Shown: piece by piece, positions 42,365 to 50,585 of the stretch
How the letters are laid out: each line of letters starts with the position of its first letter
Position numbering within the stretch: the first letter of the stretch is position 1
DNA from: Arthrobacter sp. 31Y
GTDB taxonomy: Bacteria > Actinomycetota > Actinomycetes > Actinomycetales > Micrococcaceae
NCBI RefSeq assembly: GCF_000526335.1
Contig: NZ_JAFW01000001.1
Span: 4,588,001-4,652,000 of the forward strand
Length of the DNA stretch: 64,000 nucleotides
Direction: 5' to 3'
The notes under the pieces: model-generated
The model's database searches: none
What the model was told of the DNA's origin: nothing
What the model saw: only the letters and a program-made list of their open reading frames with translations
Program-made: the position numbers and the translations under genes

Positions 42365-42455
42365 ATAGAGCGGGCTCGACGGTCGCCCGAGACGGGTGGG
42401 CAGTGGTTGTCCGAGGTGGCCCGGGCATCGGGTCGTGGACCGGAAGGGTCACCGT

Positions 42456-42734
42456 TTAGCGAATGGAGTTTGGATGTTTGGCCAGGGGAGTGACCTTGAT
42501 CTTCATGAAGGGATACATCGGGAAACCACTCAGGATCTGATGCAGTTCGTCGTTGGATCCGACATCGAATACTGAATAGTTCGCGTACTCACCCACGACT
42601 CTCCAGATGGAAACGAGCTGACCTTCCCGTTGCAGAGTCTGGGAGTATTCCTTTTCCAACCCCTGCATGCGGGCAACTTCGCCAGTGGACAGGTGAGCTG
42701 GGAACTGGACATCCATGCGGGCCAAAAACAACAT
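42456..42734 (-). CDS. catC: Muconolactone delta-isomerase
   Basis: This 92-residue protein begins MLFLARMDVQFPAHL and has GEYANYSVFDVGSNDELHQIL and FPMYPFMKIKVTPLAKHPN, all typical of muconolactone isomerases (usual length about 96). It converts muconolactone to 3-oxoadipate enol-lactone. I start it at ATG 42734 behind AGGAG; the frame to 42764 overlaps the catB end. It is third in the catA-catB-catC order, ten bases after catB. Confidence 0.93.
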   Translation of the reverse strand: MLFLARMDVQFPAHLSTGEVARMQGLEKEYSQTLQREGQLVSIWRVVGEYANYSVFDVGSNDELHQILSGFPMYPFMKIKVTPLAKHPNSIR

Positions 42735-42744
42735 AACGCTTCTC

Positions 42745-43857
42745 CTATGAATTGGGGCGGTCAAGGCGGTACTTCGAGAGCTTCTCCTCGTCTATCCCGG
42801 CTCCCACTCCAGGGACGTCGCGGACCGATATGGTCCCGTCGACGATTCGGAGCGGCTCCGTCAGCAGATCGTCAGCCATATCGAGGAAGTTGGATAGTTC
42901 CCCGGCCTTACGACTTGTGGCCTCGTGTGCAGCGCCGAAAGTGACGGTGGCCAGCGAGCCGACCTGAGTGTCGATTTGATTGCCCATGGTGACGTCTACA
43001 CCGAGTCCAGTGCACAAGCCCAAGATTTCGGTGGCCTCGGTGAAACCGGAACGTGCGGTCTTGATGCAGATGGCGTTACAGCCGCCGGAAAGCAACTCCC
43101 TGGAGGCGTCCCCTGCCGTGGGAACTGATTCATCGCCCACTATTGGTATCGACGATTTCCCGACCAACCTGCGGCGGCCAAGTGCTTCCTTGGCGTCACA
43201 CGGTTCCTCAAGCATGGTCAGTCCCAGCCCTTCAGTCCTTCGCAGTACCTCCATGGCTTCGTTCGCGGTCCAACCACGATTCGCATCCAGGTATATTTCT
43301 ACGTCTTCGCCCAGTCCTTCGCGCAGCACGTGGCAAGCTTCTATGTCCAGCGACAACGGACGTCGTCCCACTTTCAGCTTGAACGTGGTGATGCCGTATT
43401 CCTCACCGAAGCGCAGCGCCTCATCGAGGAGCTCCTGCGCCGGCCGGAATCCGAGCATGTGACTGACCCGCATTCGGTCGGTATACCCTCCCAACAGCTT
43501 GTGCACAGGTGTGGCGAGCGTCTTGCCGATCGCATCCCACACGGCGATATCCACGGCGCCCTTGGCCACCTGGTTATGGATCGTTCTCCGCATCACTGCA
43601 TGGATTTGCTCGCGGTCGAGGATTTCGAGTCCGGTCAACTGCGGGGCGAAGGTCTTCTCAATGATCGTGCTGATCGACTCTTGCGTCTCGCCATAGGTGT
43701 AGGGGCGGGGTGGTGCGTCCGAGACTCCGACAACGCCGTCGTCGGTGTAAACGCGCACGAGGACGTGGTCAGCGTTCTTAACCTCGCCGCTGGCGAACTT
43801 CAGCGGGTGCGTGTAGGGGATGGAATAGGGGATTACTTCGATCCGTTCGATCTTCAA
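42745..43857 (-). CDS. catB: Muconate cycloisomerase
   Basis: This 370-residue enolase-superfamily enzyme converts cis,cis-muconate to muconolactone. K-x-K in TTFKLKVG, YLDANRG, LEEPC and GDES give the base and metal ligands at the same spacing as muconate lactonising enzymes. The start codon appears to be TTG at 43857: it begins MKIERIEVIP exactly where the homologue at 27797 starts with ATG, and AAAGGA lies upstream. The TTG plus the hairpin before it may keep expression below that of catA. Confidence 0.9.
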   Translation of the reverse strand: MKIERIEVIPYSIPYTHPLKFASGEVKNADHVLVRVYTDDGVVGVSDAPPRPYTYGETQESISTIIEKTFAPQLTGLEILDREQIHAVMRRTIHNQVAKGAVDIAVWDAIGKTLATPVHKLLGGYTDRMRVSHMLGFRPAQELLDEALRFGEEYGITTFKLKVGRRPLSLDIEACHVLREGLGEDVEIYLDANRGWTANEAMEVLRRTEGLGLTMLEEPCDAKEALGRRRLVGKSSIPIVGDESVPTAGDASRELLSGGCNAICIKTARSGFTEATEILGLCTGLGVDVTMGNQIDTQVGSLATVTFGAAHEATSRKAGELSNFLDMADDLLTEPLRIVDGTISVRDVPGVGAGIDEEKLSKYRLDRPNS

Positions 43858-43906
43858 CGGCTCGGTTCCTTTCGTTGGGGCCTGGTAGTCCAGGTGCTGT
43901 GCAGAA

Positions 43907-43940
43907 CGGCGTCCCCGTGCTCATTTGCTCCGGGACGCCG
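43907..43940 (-). other. Intercistronic hairpin between catA and catB
   Basis: CGGCGTCCC (43907-43915) pairs perfectly with GGGACGCCG (43932-43940) over a 16-base loop. A smaller CCTGG-TAGT-CCAGG hairpin lies at 43881-43894. Both are in the 122-base gap between catA and catB. There is no T-run, so partial termination or message processing is more likely than full stop. Confidence 0.6.
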
Positions 43941-43979
43941 CCTTGGGCGGAATCCTGATCCCGACCACGTCATTGAAAG

Positions 43980-44864
43980 CTATTTGTGTTGACCTACTTT
44001 GGCCAGGACATAGTCATAGGTTGCTTCTTCGCCTGCACCACCGTCTGTTCGCGGTGTGGTGTTGAGCATCAACTCCGGCTTGACGGCTGATGCGATATCG
44101 TCGGCATTGTGTGGATCACCGGGGAAGTACAGCTGCTGGGTTACTGACTGATAGCCAGGTGCTGAGGCCTTGATGTGAATGTGCGCCGGGCGCCAGGCAT
44201 GCCATCCCGCAGCGTCGATGAGCTGTCCGCAGGCGCCATCGGTGGGAATTTGGTATGGGGCGGGACGCCTCGTGTGGAGCATGAACTGTCCATTGCTGTC
44301 TGCCTGCACGTTGCCACGGAACAGCCAGTCCGGCAGCCCGGGCGCGTATTGCGAGTAGAAGCCTGCTGCATCCGCATGCCAAATCTCGAGCTGCGCACCT
44401 TGGAGCGGGTTGCCGTCCGTGTCAGTGAACCGGCCGCTGAATTGCAACGGCACACCTTCTTCGTCACCCCTCATTTCAAGCGTGGCGGGGGACTCCAAAA
44501 CAGGCGACGCCGGGACGTAGTAGGGTCCCTCGATGGTGCCTTTTGTGCCCGGGCGGTCCTGGGAGTTCACGTCTTCGACAGTGTGCTCAAGCCATACGTC
44601 GAGGAACAGCGGCCATTCGCCATCGTTGCCCACCTTGATGAGCCAGGCTTTGAGAGCGTTGTACTCCTCGTAGGTGACCTCGTGTTCGACGACGATGTCG
44701 TTGGCTGCCTTGATGAGTGCACCTGCCAGTAAGCTGACGCGCTCCTTGCGAACCCCGGCCCCCAAGGGTTTGCTCGAAGTGACGAAGCGCTCAGTCGCCT
44801 TCGACCCGGCCTCCGCGGCCGTCCCCTCATTTTCCTGACGGATATCCAACTGATTCTCGGTCAT
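43980..44864 (-). CDS. catA: Catechol 1,2-dioxygenase, second copy
   Basis: This is a 294-residue intradiol dioxygenase. The iron-ligand regions are EGPYYVPASP, GFYSQYAPG and RPAHIHIKAS, and the linker domain contains EYNALKAWLIKVGNDGEWPLFLDVWLEH. It is closely similar to the first copy at 17090 but sits directly with catB and catC, so this is the housekeeping catechol set. I take ATG 44864 (GGAG upstream); the longer frame to 44963 has no family similarity. Confidence 0.93.
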   Translation of the reverse strand: MTENQLDIRQENEGTAAEAGSKATERFVTSSKPLGAGVRKERVSLLAGALIKAANDIVVEHEVTYEEYNALKAWLIKVGNDGEWPLFLDVWLEHTVEDVNSQDRPGTKGTIEGPYYVPASPVLESPATLEMRGDEEGVPLQFSGRFTDTDGNPLQGAQLEIWHADAAGFYSQYAPGLPDWLFRGNVQADSNGQFMLHTRRPAPYQIPTDGACGQLIDAAGWHAWRPAHIHIKASAPGYQSVTQQLYFPGDPHNADDIASAVKPELMLNTTPRTDGGAGEEATYDYVLAKVGQHK

Positions 44865-45252
44865 GGTGATCTCCACACTCCTCTGTGCAAAGGGACGGGA
44901 CAATGTCCGTTCCCTGAAAGGCGCCGGCCGCGGGCTGTGCCACCGCAGGCTTACCGGCCTCACGTGACGTTGATTTCATGCTAGTAAGCAGATAAGGACG
45001 AAACAAATACTTATATAGGGGTATTTAATAAGGATTTTCTACATAAAGGCGCCCTTGGTCCGTACTCAGGTTTTGCCTGGTGTGAATGCTGCCACGTATG
45101 TCTACGGGTGTGATCGGAAGTTGAAGGCAACCGGCCTTGATGAAGGCAACGTATCCGATCCGTCTGACGCGGCCCCGGCAACCATCATGGGACCGAAAGT
45201 TCAGCTCAGGGGCACAGGAACAGGCCGTGGCCGAACTCGTGGTGTGGCTTCG
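44865..45252. promoter_or_regulatory. Gap upstream of catA with probable regulator site
   Basis: This is a 388-base stretch without a convincing gene. At 45005-45026 AAATAC and GTATTT form a perfect inverted repeat with a ten-base AT-rich spacer (ATAC-N10-GTAT core), like the ATAC/GTAT half-sites of BenM/CatM-type LysR regulators. The same spot read toward catA gives ATAAGTATTTG, a weak form of the AATARGTMTTGGAC box. It is about 140 bases before the catA start. A stretch near 45137-45250 (plus strand) has a faint transposase-orfA look that I do not trust. Confidence 0.5.
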
Positions 45253-46164
45253 TCAGGAACCGGGAGGGCCGGGAGTGCGGTTGGGAAGGTCTTTGGTTGC
45301 TGCCCCAGCAACATCCAGGAAGCTCTGGAGCAGCGCCGACTTGTCTTCACGCCGCCAAGCCAGGGCCAACTCCACTTCGGGGGCTTGTTCGATCTCACGG
45401 TAGACGACACCCTCGAGCTGTAAGGCACGGACGCTGCCTGGCAGCATGGCTACGCCACTGCCTGCTGCCACAAAAGAGAGCATCGTGGACGTCTCACTGA
45501 TGACTTGGCTGATTCGTGGCTGGAAGCCTGCCTCCCGGCAGAGGCCCGCCATGGTGCGGTAAAGCACCGATTCCGGCGGGTAGGAAATGAATTCCTGGTC
45601 CTGGAGTTCACGTACGGCTACAGGACGGTCCAAGGCCAGGGCACTGAAGGATGGTAGCGCCAGGATGAGCGCCTCGCGCGTGACGATCCGGTATTCAATG
45701 TCTTGGGACGCGATGGGCGGGCGCAACAGGGCGGCATCCAAGGTGCCGTCCCTGAGGCCTGCTTCCATTGCAGGGGTGAGCATTTCGCCGTGGAGATTCA
45801 GTGACAGTCCCGGCAGAACCTGCTTCGCACGCCGGACGATCGAGGGCATCACGCCGTAGGTCGCTGAGCCTGAAAAACCCACCCGTAGAACACCTGATGC
45901 GCCTTGCCCGACTTGATATACGTCAGCACGGAGGGTTCCCACTGCATTGACGATTTGCCGTCCCCGGTCCAGCAGCGCCTGCCCCGCCGCTGTGAGTTCC
46001 ACCTTTCTTGTAGTGCGGTTCAGCAGGCGCACGCCCAGCTGCTCTTCCAATTGACGGATTTGCTGTGACAAGGGCGGCTGCGCCATATGAAGGCGTTTGG
46101 CCGCACGGCCGAAATGTCGTTCCTCCGCAACAGCAATAAAGTAGTTGAGCTGCCTGATCTCCAT
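45253..46164 (-). CDS. catR: LysR-family regulator, probable CatR
   Basis: This 303-residue LysR protein (HFGRAAKRLHMAQPPLSQQIRQLEEQL helix-turn-helix, then effector domain) resembles the CatR/BenM group. It lies upstream of catABC on the same strand, not divergent as in Pseudomonas, with 388 bases between. A TTGATT-N4-AATCAA dyad lies just before its own start. It probably activates catA in response to muconate. The proline-rich last residues (RTPGPPGS) are unusual. Confidence 0.85.
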   Translation of the reverse strand: MEIRQLNYFIAVAEERHFGRAAKRLHMAQPPLSQQIRQLEEQLGVRLLNRTTRKVELTAAGQALLDRGRQIVNAVGTLRADVYQVGQGASGVLRVGFSGSATYGVMPSIVRRAKQVLPGLSLNLHGEMLTPAMEAGLRDGTLDAALLRPPIASQDIEYRIVTREALILALPSFSALALDRPVAVRELQDQEFISYPPESVLYRTMAGLCREAGFQPRISQVISETSTMLSFVAAGSGVAMLPGSVRALQLEGVVYREIEQAPEVELALAWRREDKSALLQSFLDVAGAATKDLPNRTPGPPGS

Positions 46165-46209
46165 TGATTTAGGTGTCCCTCCGTGAGGCGCCGGCGGTCG
46201 CGCATCGCA

Positions 46210-46225
46210 TTGATTCAGAAATCAA
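46210..46225. promoter_or_regulatory. Dyad TTGATT-N4-AATCAA upstream of the LysR gene
   Basis: TTGATT (46210-46215) and AATCAA (46220-46225) form a perfect inverted repeat 46 bases before the start at 46164. The size suits a LysR autoregulatory site. Confidence 0.4.
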
Positions 46226-46399
46226 GTATAAAGCTCCATACTCTTTGCGGTACCGGACATAATGGATTCGCTGATGGCAGTGCCTCGTGGACAGCGGCAC
46301 CGGTGCCCAGGAAGAGCCTGTGCACCTGGGTCGTGAATCCCGCCGCGCGGAGGGGTGTGAGCTGTTCGGATTAGATGCGCGCCGGTGGAGTGCTGGTGT

Positions 46400-46990
46400 T
46401 GAGTGCATCCGCTGGTCGCTCCACGATTTCCTCTGCTCGGTGCTCCGCCTCTTACAGTTTCCGCTGCCTGGAGAACCAGCCCGGTAACCGAACGGGACTG
46501 GATCGATGCGCACCTGGTCAACGCCGCCTTGGACATCCACGCCGACGACCCAGCATTCGGGTACCGTTTTATCGCCGACGAACTTCCTGGGAAGGGCATC
46601 ACGGCGGGCGAGGACAGGGCCCAGCGCCTATGCAGGGACCACGGAATCGGTGTTCTCGAAGAAACGCAGCCTGAACCGCAGACCCGGACCACCGGTTCAT
46701 GACGATCTGGTCGAGCGGGACTTTACCGCCGCCGCACCGAACGAGCTGTGGCTGACAGGCATCACCGAACATCCCGCGGCCGAGGGCAAGCTCTACCTCT
46801 GCGCGGTGAAGGACGTCTATTCCGGCAGGATCGTCGGGTATTCGATGGACCTCGCTTGCTGTGGCGGCACTGGAGAACGCGGTGGGGGCACGCAAACCTG
46901 CAGGGACCGTGGGTCCCAGTTCCGGTCCCGCCGGTTCGTCGAATCGCTCCGGCACCATGGCCTGTCAGGGTCGATGGCGCGGACAAACCC
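46400..46990 (+). pseudogene. Degraded IS3-family transposase (orfB) remnant
   Basis: Segments of one integrase-type transposase appear in three reading frames in order. TERDWIDAHLVNAALDIHADD and GYRFIADELPGKGIT come first, then LVERDFTAAAPNELWLTGITEH and YLCAVKDVYSGRIVGYSMD, then AALENAVGARKPAGTV, then RGSQFRSRRFVESLRHHGLS. At least three frameshifts (near 46645, 46855 and 46905) separate them and the 3' end is lost. The first catalytic aspartate of the family (normally TDITEH) is glycine. No terminal inverted repeats were found. It is inactive and old. Confidence 0.85.
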
Positions 46991-47050
46991 GGGAGCACTT
47001 GGACCAGCGGTACAGCCCTTTGTCGCCGAGTTCGTGCCGCCGCACATGCC

Positions 47051-48079
47051 CTAGCGTCGTGGCGGGGCGGACGTCTTTCGCACGATGAGCCGCGGTGAGA
47101 CCAAGACGTGCTCGGATTCGGTCCGGCCCTCGATCCTCGAGAGGAGCAGCTCCGCAGCTTGCCTGCCCATCTGGACGCCCGACTGGTCGACGGTGCTCAA
47201 ACCGATGGGTGGGAGGCCCGTAGCGGGGATGTTGTCGTAGCCCACGATCGACATGTCGTCCGGTATATGGATCCCGGCCTCGAACAACGCAGTGTAGGCG
47301 CCAAGCGCGGCAACATCGGCGCCGCCGTGCAGGGCAGATGGACGTCGGGCCGGAGGCCTGGCGGCGAGTGACCGGCCGGCTTCCAAGCCGCTCTCAGTTC
47401 CCCACCGCCCCGGGACGTGATCGATGTACTTGGCCAGCCCGTGCTTTTCCATTGCCTGATCGTAGCCGTGGCGGCGGACTGTTTGTGGCATGCCTGGTTC
47501 GCTGTCGGGCTGTGTGTTGGCGAGCATCGAGATCCGCTCATGCCCTAGTGAAACAAGGTGGTCTACGATGAGCGCGCTGCCTGCGATGTCGTCGCTGGCG
47601 ACGGTGTCAAAGTACTTCGCTGGTCCGTGGCGGCCCAGGACAACCACAGGGATGGTTCGGCCAAGCTTTTCCAGTTCATCATTCGGTCCGAATGGTGCGA
47701 TCAGGACCAGGCCGTCCATCCGTCTGTCGACCATCGCTTCGATGAGTTTCTGCTGTGCGTCCAGGCCTTGTCGTGCCTGTCCGATGAGCACCTGGTACCC
47801 AAGTTCTTCTGCGACATCGCGGATGCCCTCGGCAAGGACTGAGAAGAAGGTGTTGGAAAGGTCCACCAGGAACACGCCCAAGGTATAGCTGTTACCGCGC
47901 ATTCCGCGGGCCAGGGCAAGGGGGCGGTAGTTAAGGAGGGTCATTGATTCCTCGACTTTGGTCCGCATGGCGGGGCTGACCCCATAGGCATTGCGGAGGA
48001 CCTTGGAGACCGCGGCGCGTGAAACGCCCGCGTGCTCAGCAACGTCGCTGATGGTGGCGCGCTTCAATTGCTCCGTCAT
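47051..48079 (-). CDS. LacI-family transcriptional repressor of the rhamnoside cluster
   Basis: This 342-residue protein starts at ATG 48079 (GAGGGG upstream). The helix-turn-helix is residues 8-30 (ISDVAEHAGVSRAAVSKVL), then hinge PLALARGMRG and the ligand domain with GYDNIPATGLPPIGLSTVDQ. It is divergent from the ABC/GH78 operon, and two copies of GTAGAT-type dyads lie between them, so it very probably represses that operon and itself. The effector is likely a rhamnose-containing sugar or rhamnose, inferred from the GH78. Confidence 0.9.
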   Translation of the reverse strand: MTEQLKRATISDVAEHAGVSRAAVSKVLRNAYGVSPAMRTKVEESMTLLNYRPLALARGMRGNSYTLGVFLVDLSNTFFSVLAEGIRDVAEELGYQVLIGQARQGLDAQQKLIEAMVDRRMDGLVLIAPFGPNDELEKLGRTIPVVVLGRHGPAKYFDTVASDDIAGSALIVDHLVSLGHERISMLANTQPDSEPGMPQTVRRHGYDQAMEKHGLAKYIDHVPGRWGTESGLEAGRSLAARPPARRPSALHGGADVAALGAYTALFEAGIHIPDDMSIVGYDNIPATGLPPIGLSTVDQSGVQMGRQAAELLLSRIEGRTESEHVLVSPRLIVRKTSAPPRR

Positions 48080-48112
48080 GTGGATCCCCTCTTGAATGCC
48101 TTCTCCGCAATT

Positions 48113-48126
48113 GTAGATTGATCTAC
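48113..48126. promoter_or_regulatory. LacI-type operator 1, GTAGATTGATCTAC
   Basis: This 14-base dyad has only the central two bases off symmetry. It is 34 bases before the repressor start at 48079. The partner dyad is 60 bases away centre to centre, close to a whole number of helix turns, which would allow looping. Confidence 0.75.
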
Positions 48127-48172
48127 GAAAAAGTCTTGGCAAGTCCTGTGACATGACCTACAGTAGACAAAC

Positions 48173-48186
48173 GTAGACCGATCTAC
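48173..48186. promoter_or_regulatory. LacI-type operator 2, GTAGACCGATCTAC
   Basis: It shares 12 of 14 positions with operator 1 and lies 92 bases before the ATG of the binding protein at 48279, the expected place for a repressor of the rightward promoter. Confidence 0.75.
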
Positions 48187-48278
48187 ACAAATCCACGCAG
48201 GGCCACAAGAACATTCATAGGGCCGGGTTTGAAACGTTCCACTGACTGTGAAGTCCGTGGCTTTACGAGGAGGTAAAG

Positions 48279-49595
48279 ATGGCCGCATCGAGCAAGCAGC
48301 GCTGGGCCGCTCTGGCTGGGGGAGTGACAGTTCTGGCGCTGGCTCTGACCGGTTGCAGCGGCGGTAGTTCTACCGCCAATGGAGACGAAAAGACGATTAC
48401 GTGGTTGGTGGACAATGCGGAAAACACCGTCGCCGCAGCGGAAAAGGTCGCTGAAGACTTCACCGCAGCGAATCCCGGCATCAAGGTGGAGGTCGAGACC
48501 CGACCGCAGGGTGGCGACGGCGACAACATCGTCAAGACGCGGCTCTCCACCGGTGACATGGCGGACGTCTTCAACTACAACACCGGCTCGCTTCTGCAGC
48601 AGATCAATCCCGAGCAGAACCTGCAGCCCATCACCAACGAGTCCTACCTGTCCAATGTCACGGACTCCTTCAAGCCTGTGGTGACGTCCGGCAGTGATGT
48701 CTACGGTGTGCCGTTCAGTACCGGCATGGCTGGTGCGGTGCTCTATAACAAGAAGGTCTACGAAAAGCTCGGCTTGTCCGTCCCCAGGACCTGGGACGAA
48801 TTCATGGACAACAGCCGCAAGATCAAGGACGCAGGCATCGCGCCGATCATCCAGTCCTACCAGACCACCTGGACGTCCCAGCTCTTCGTGTTGGGTGACT
48901 TCGCCAATGTGGTCACCGCGGACCCCAACTTCCCGGCCGACTACACCGCCAACAAGGCCAAATTCGCCACGAACACTGCCGCAGTGAAGGGCTTTGAGCA
49001 CCTTGAGGAGGCAGCGAAGGCCGGCCTGTTTAACGAGGACTTCGCCTCCACCACCTATCAGCAGGCACAAGACATGCTGGTCAACGGTGAAGGCGCTCAG
49101 TACCCGATTTTGAGCTTCGCCTTGAATAACATCCAGGTGACCTACCCGGACAAGCTGAACGACCTTGGGCTGTTCCCGCTTCCCGGCGATGACGCGTCAA
49201 AGAACAAGCTGACCGTCTGGATGCCCGGCGGCACGTACATTCCCAAATCTTCCAAGAACATGGAAGAAGCCAAGAAGCTTCAGGCATTCATCGCCAGCAA
49301 GGCCGGATGCGACGCCCAGACCTCTGCAGTGGGCGCAGCTGGCCCGTACCTTGTGAAGGATTGCGAGCTGCCCTCGGATGTCCCGGACGCAGTGAAGGAC
49401 ATGCTCCCGTACTTCGAAGATGCTGCCAAAAACAGCCCCGCATTGGAATTCCTGTCCCCGGTCAAGGGCCCCGCCCTTGAACAGATCACCGTCGAGGTCG
49501 GCTCGGGTATCCGCTCCGCCAAGGACGGCGCCGCCCTCTACGACGAGGACGTCAAAAAGCAGGCCAAGCAGCTGAACCTGCCTGGCTGGAACTAA
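48279..49595 (+). CDS. ABC transporter substrate-binding lipoprotein
   Basis: This 438-residue family 1 sugar-binding protein has a lipoprotein signal ending LALTGC (Cys26). The mature protein carries GDMADVFNYNTGSLLQQINP and VPFSTGMAGAVLYNKKVYEKLG, as in oligosaccharide binders. It is the first gene of the operon read away from the LacI gene. The cargo is probably a rhamnosylated sugar or glycoside, judging by the GH78 at the end of the operon. Confidence 0.92.
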   Translation: MAASSKQRWAALAGGVTVLALALTGCSGGSSTANGDEKTITWLVDNAENTVAAAEKVAEDFTAANPGIKVEVETRPQGGDGDNIVKTRLSTGDMADVFNYNTGSLLQQINPEQNLQPITNESYLSNVTDSFKPVVTSGSDVYGVPFSTGMAGAVLYNKKVYEKLGLSVPRTWDEFMDNSRKIKDAGIAPIIQSYQTTWTSQLFVLGDFANVVTADPNFPADYTANKAKFATNTAAVKGFEHLEEAAKAGLFNEDFASTTYQQAQDMLVNGEGAQYPILSFALNNIQVTYPDKLNDLGLFPLPGDDASKNKLTVWMPGGTYIPKSSKNMEEAKKLQAFIASKAGCDAQTSAVGAAGPYLVKDCELPSDVPDAVKDMLPYFEDAAKNSPALEFLSPVKGPALEQITVEVGSGIRSAKDGAALYDEDVKKQAKQLNLPGWN

Positions 49596-49655
49596 CCTCC
49601 GAAAACTACAAGCCGTCCGGGCTTTCCCGGCCCGGACGGCCCTTGGAGAGATCTC

Positions 49656-50585
49656 ATGACACTCAACACCGCACCAAAGCCGACGGCGGTACGGCAGCTT
49701 CCGCAGCAGGCGCAAGCGAAACGCCGCAAGGGCAAGTCGCCCTACCCTTACTGGTTCTACCTTCCCGCGGCAGTGGTTTACACCGCACTGTTCCTGATCC
49801 CAACCTTTGCCTCCTTCTTCTTCAGCTTCACCCGCTGGAACCTGAACGAGTTCACCTGGATCGGCCTGGACAACTTTGTCCAGTTCTTCCAGGAACCCGC
49901 CCTCATCAAAGGGCTTACCAACACCTTCATCTATGGACTGGTGACGTCCACCCTCAAAGTGGTGCTGGGCATGCTCCTGGCAGTTTTGCTGACATCCCAG
50001 ATCATCGCCCGGGGTTATCTGCGCTCCGTGATGTTTTTTCCGGTGCTGTTGAGCAGCATCGGCGTCGGTATCGTCTTCACGGCTCTCATGGACCCCCGGA
50101 ACGGCATGATCAATGAGGCCCTCGCTGTAGCCGGCATCGAAGGGCCCGCCTGGCTCACCGACCCGGCGTGGGCGCTGCTTTCCGTAGCTTTGGTTGACGT
50201 GTGGAAGGGCGTTGGCCTTGCCACTGTCATTTACATCGCGGGCATCGTCTCTATCCCGCAGGAGTACTTTGAAGCGGCCAAGATGGACGGGGCCAGCTCC
50301 TTCAAGAGCTTCTTCAACATCACCTTGCCACTGGCCCGCCCGGCAACCGCTACGGTCATCATCCTGTCGCTCATTGGCGGACTCCGGTCCTTCGACCTGA
50401 TCTGGGCCATGACCAAGGGCGGCCCGGGATTTACCTCGGACGTCATCGCGTCCGTTATTTACAAGCAGTACCAAGCCGGCTTCTACGGCCTGTCCACGGC
50501 CGGAAACGTGGTCCTGTTCCTCATTGTCACTGCCATCGTCCTGCCCCTGTCCATGTTCCTGAACCGCAAGGAGGTTGAACAGTGA
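49656..50585 (+). CDS. Sugar ABC transporter permease (MalF type)
   Basis: This is a 309-residue permease with six membrane helices after a basic N-terminus rich in Lys/Arg and Gln. The EAA loop is EAAKMDGASSFKSFFNITLP near residue 206. Its stop overlaps the next start. The gap of 60 bases from the binding protein gene holds a CCGTCCGGGC...GCCCGGACGG hairpin (49612-49640), a common way to keep binding protein above permease levels. Confidence 0.92.
   Translation: MTLNTAPKPTAVRQLPQQAQAKRRKGKSPYPYWFYLPAAVVYTALFLIPTFASFFFSFTRWNLNEFTWIGLDNFVQFFQEPALIKGLTNTFIYGLVTSTLKVVLGMLLAVLLTSQIIARGYLRSVMFFPVLLSSIGVGIVFTALMDPRNGMINEALAVAGIEGPAWLTDPAWALLSVALVDVWKGVGLATVIYIAGIVSIPQEYFEAAKMDGASSFKSFFNITLPLARPATATVIILSLIGGLRSFDLIWAMTKGGPGFTSDVIASVIYKQYQAGFYGLSTAGNVVLFLIVTAIVLPLSMFLNRKEVEQ

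Noticed and set aside
45055..45423. Possible small gene or transposase orfA upstream of catA
   Set aside because: A short KFSSGAQEQAVAELV-like stretch recalls IS3 orfA starts, but it is too short, overlaps the LysR 3' end and shows no further match. Left as a non-coding gap.
49197..50474. Leftward 425-codon open frame across the ABC binding protein and permease
   Set aside because: The product is rich in Gly, Asp and His with no domain, and the plus strand carries clear ABC genes with motifs and overlaps.
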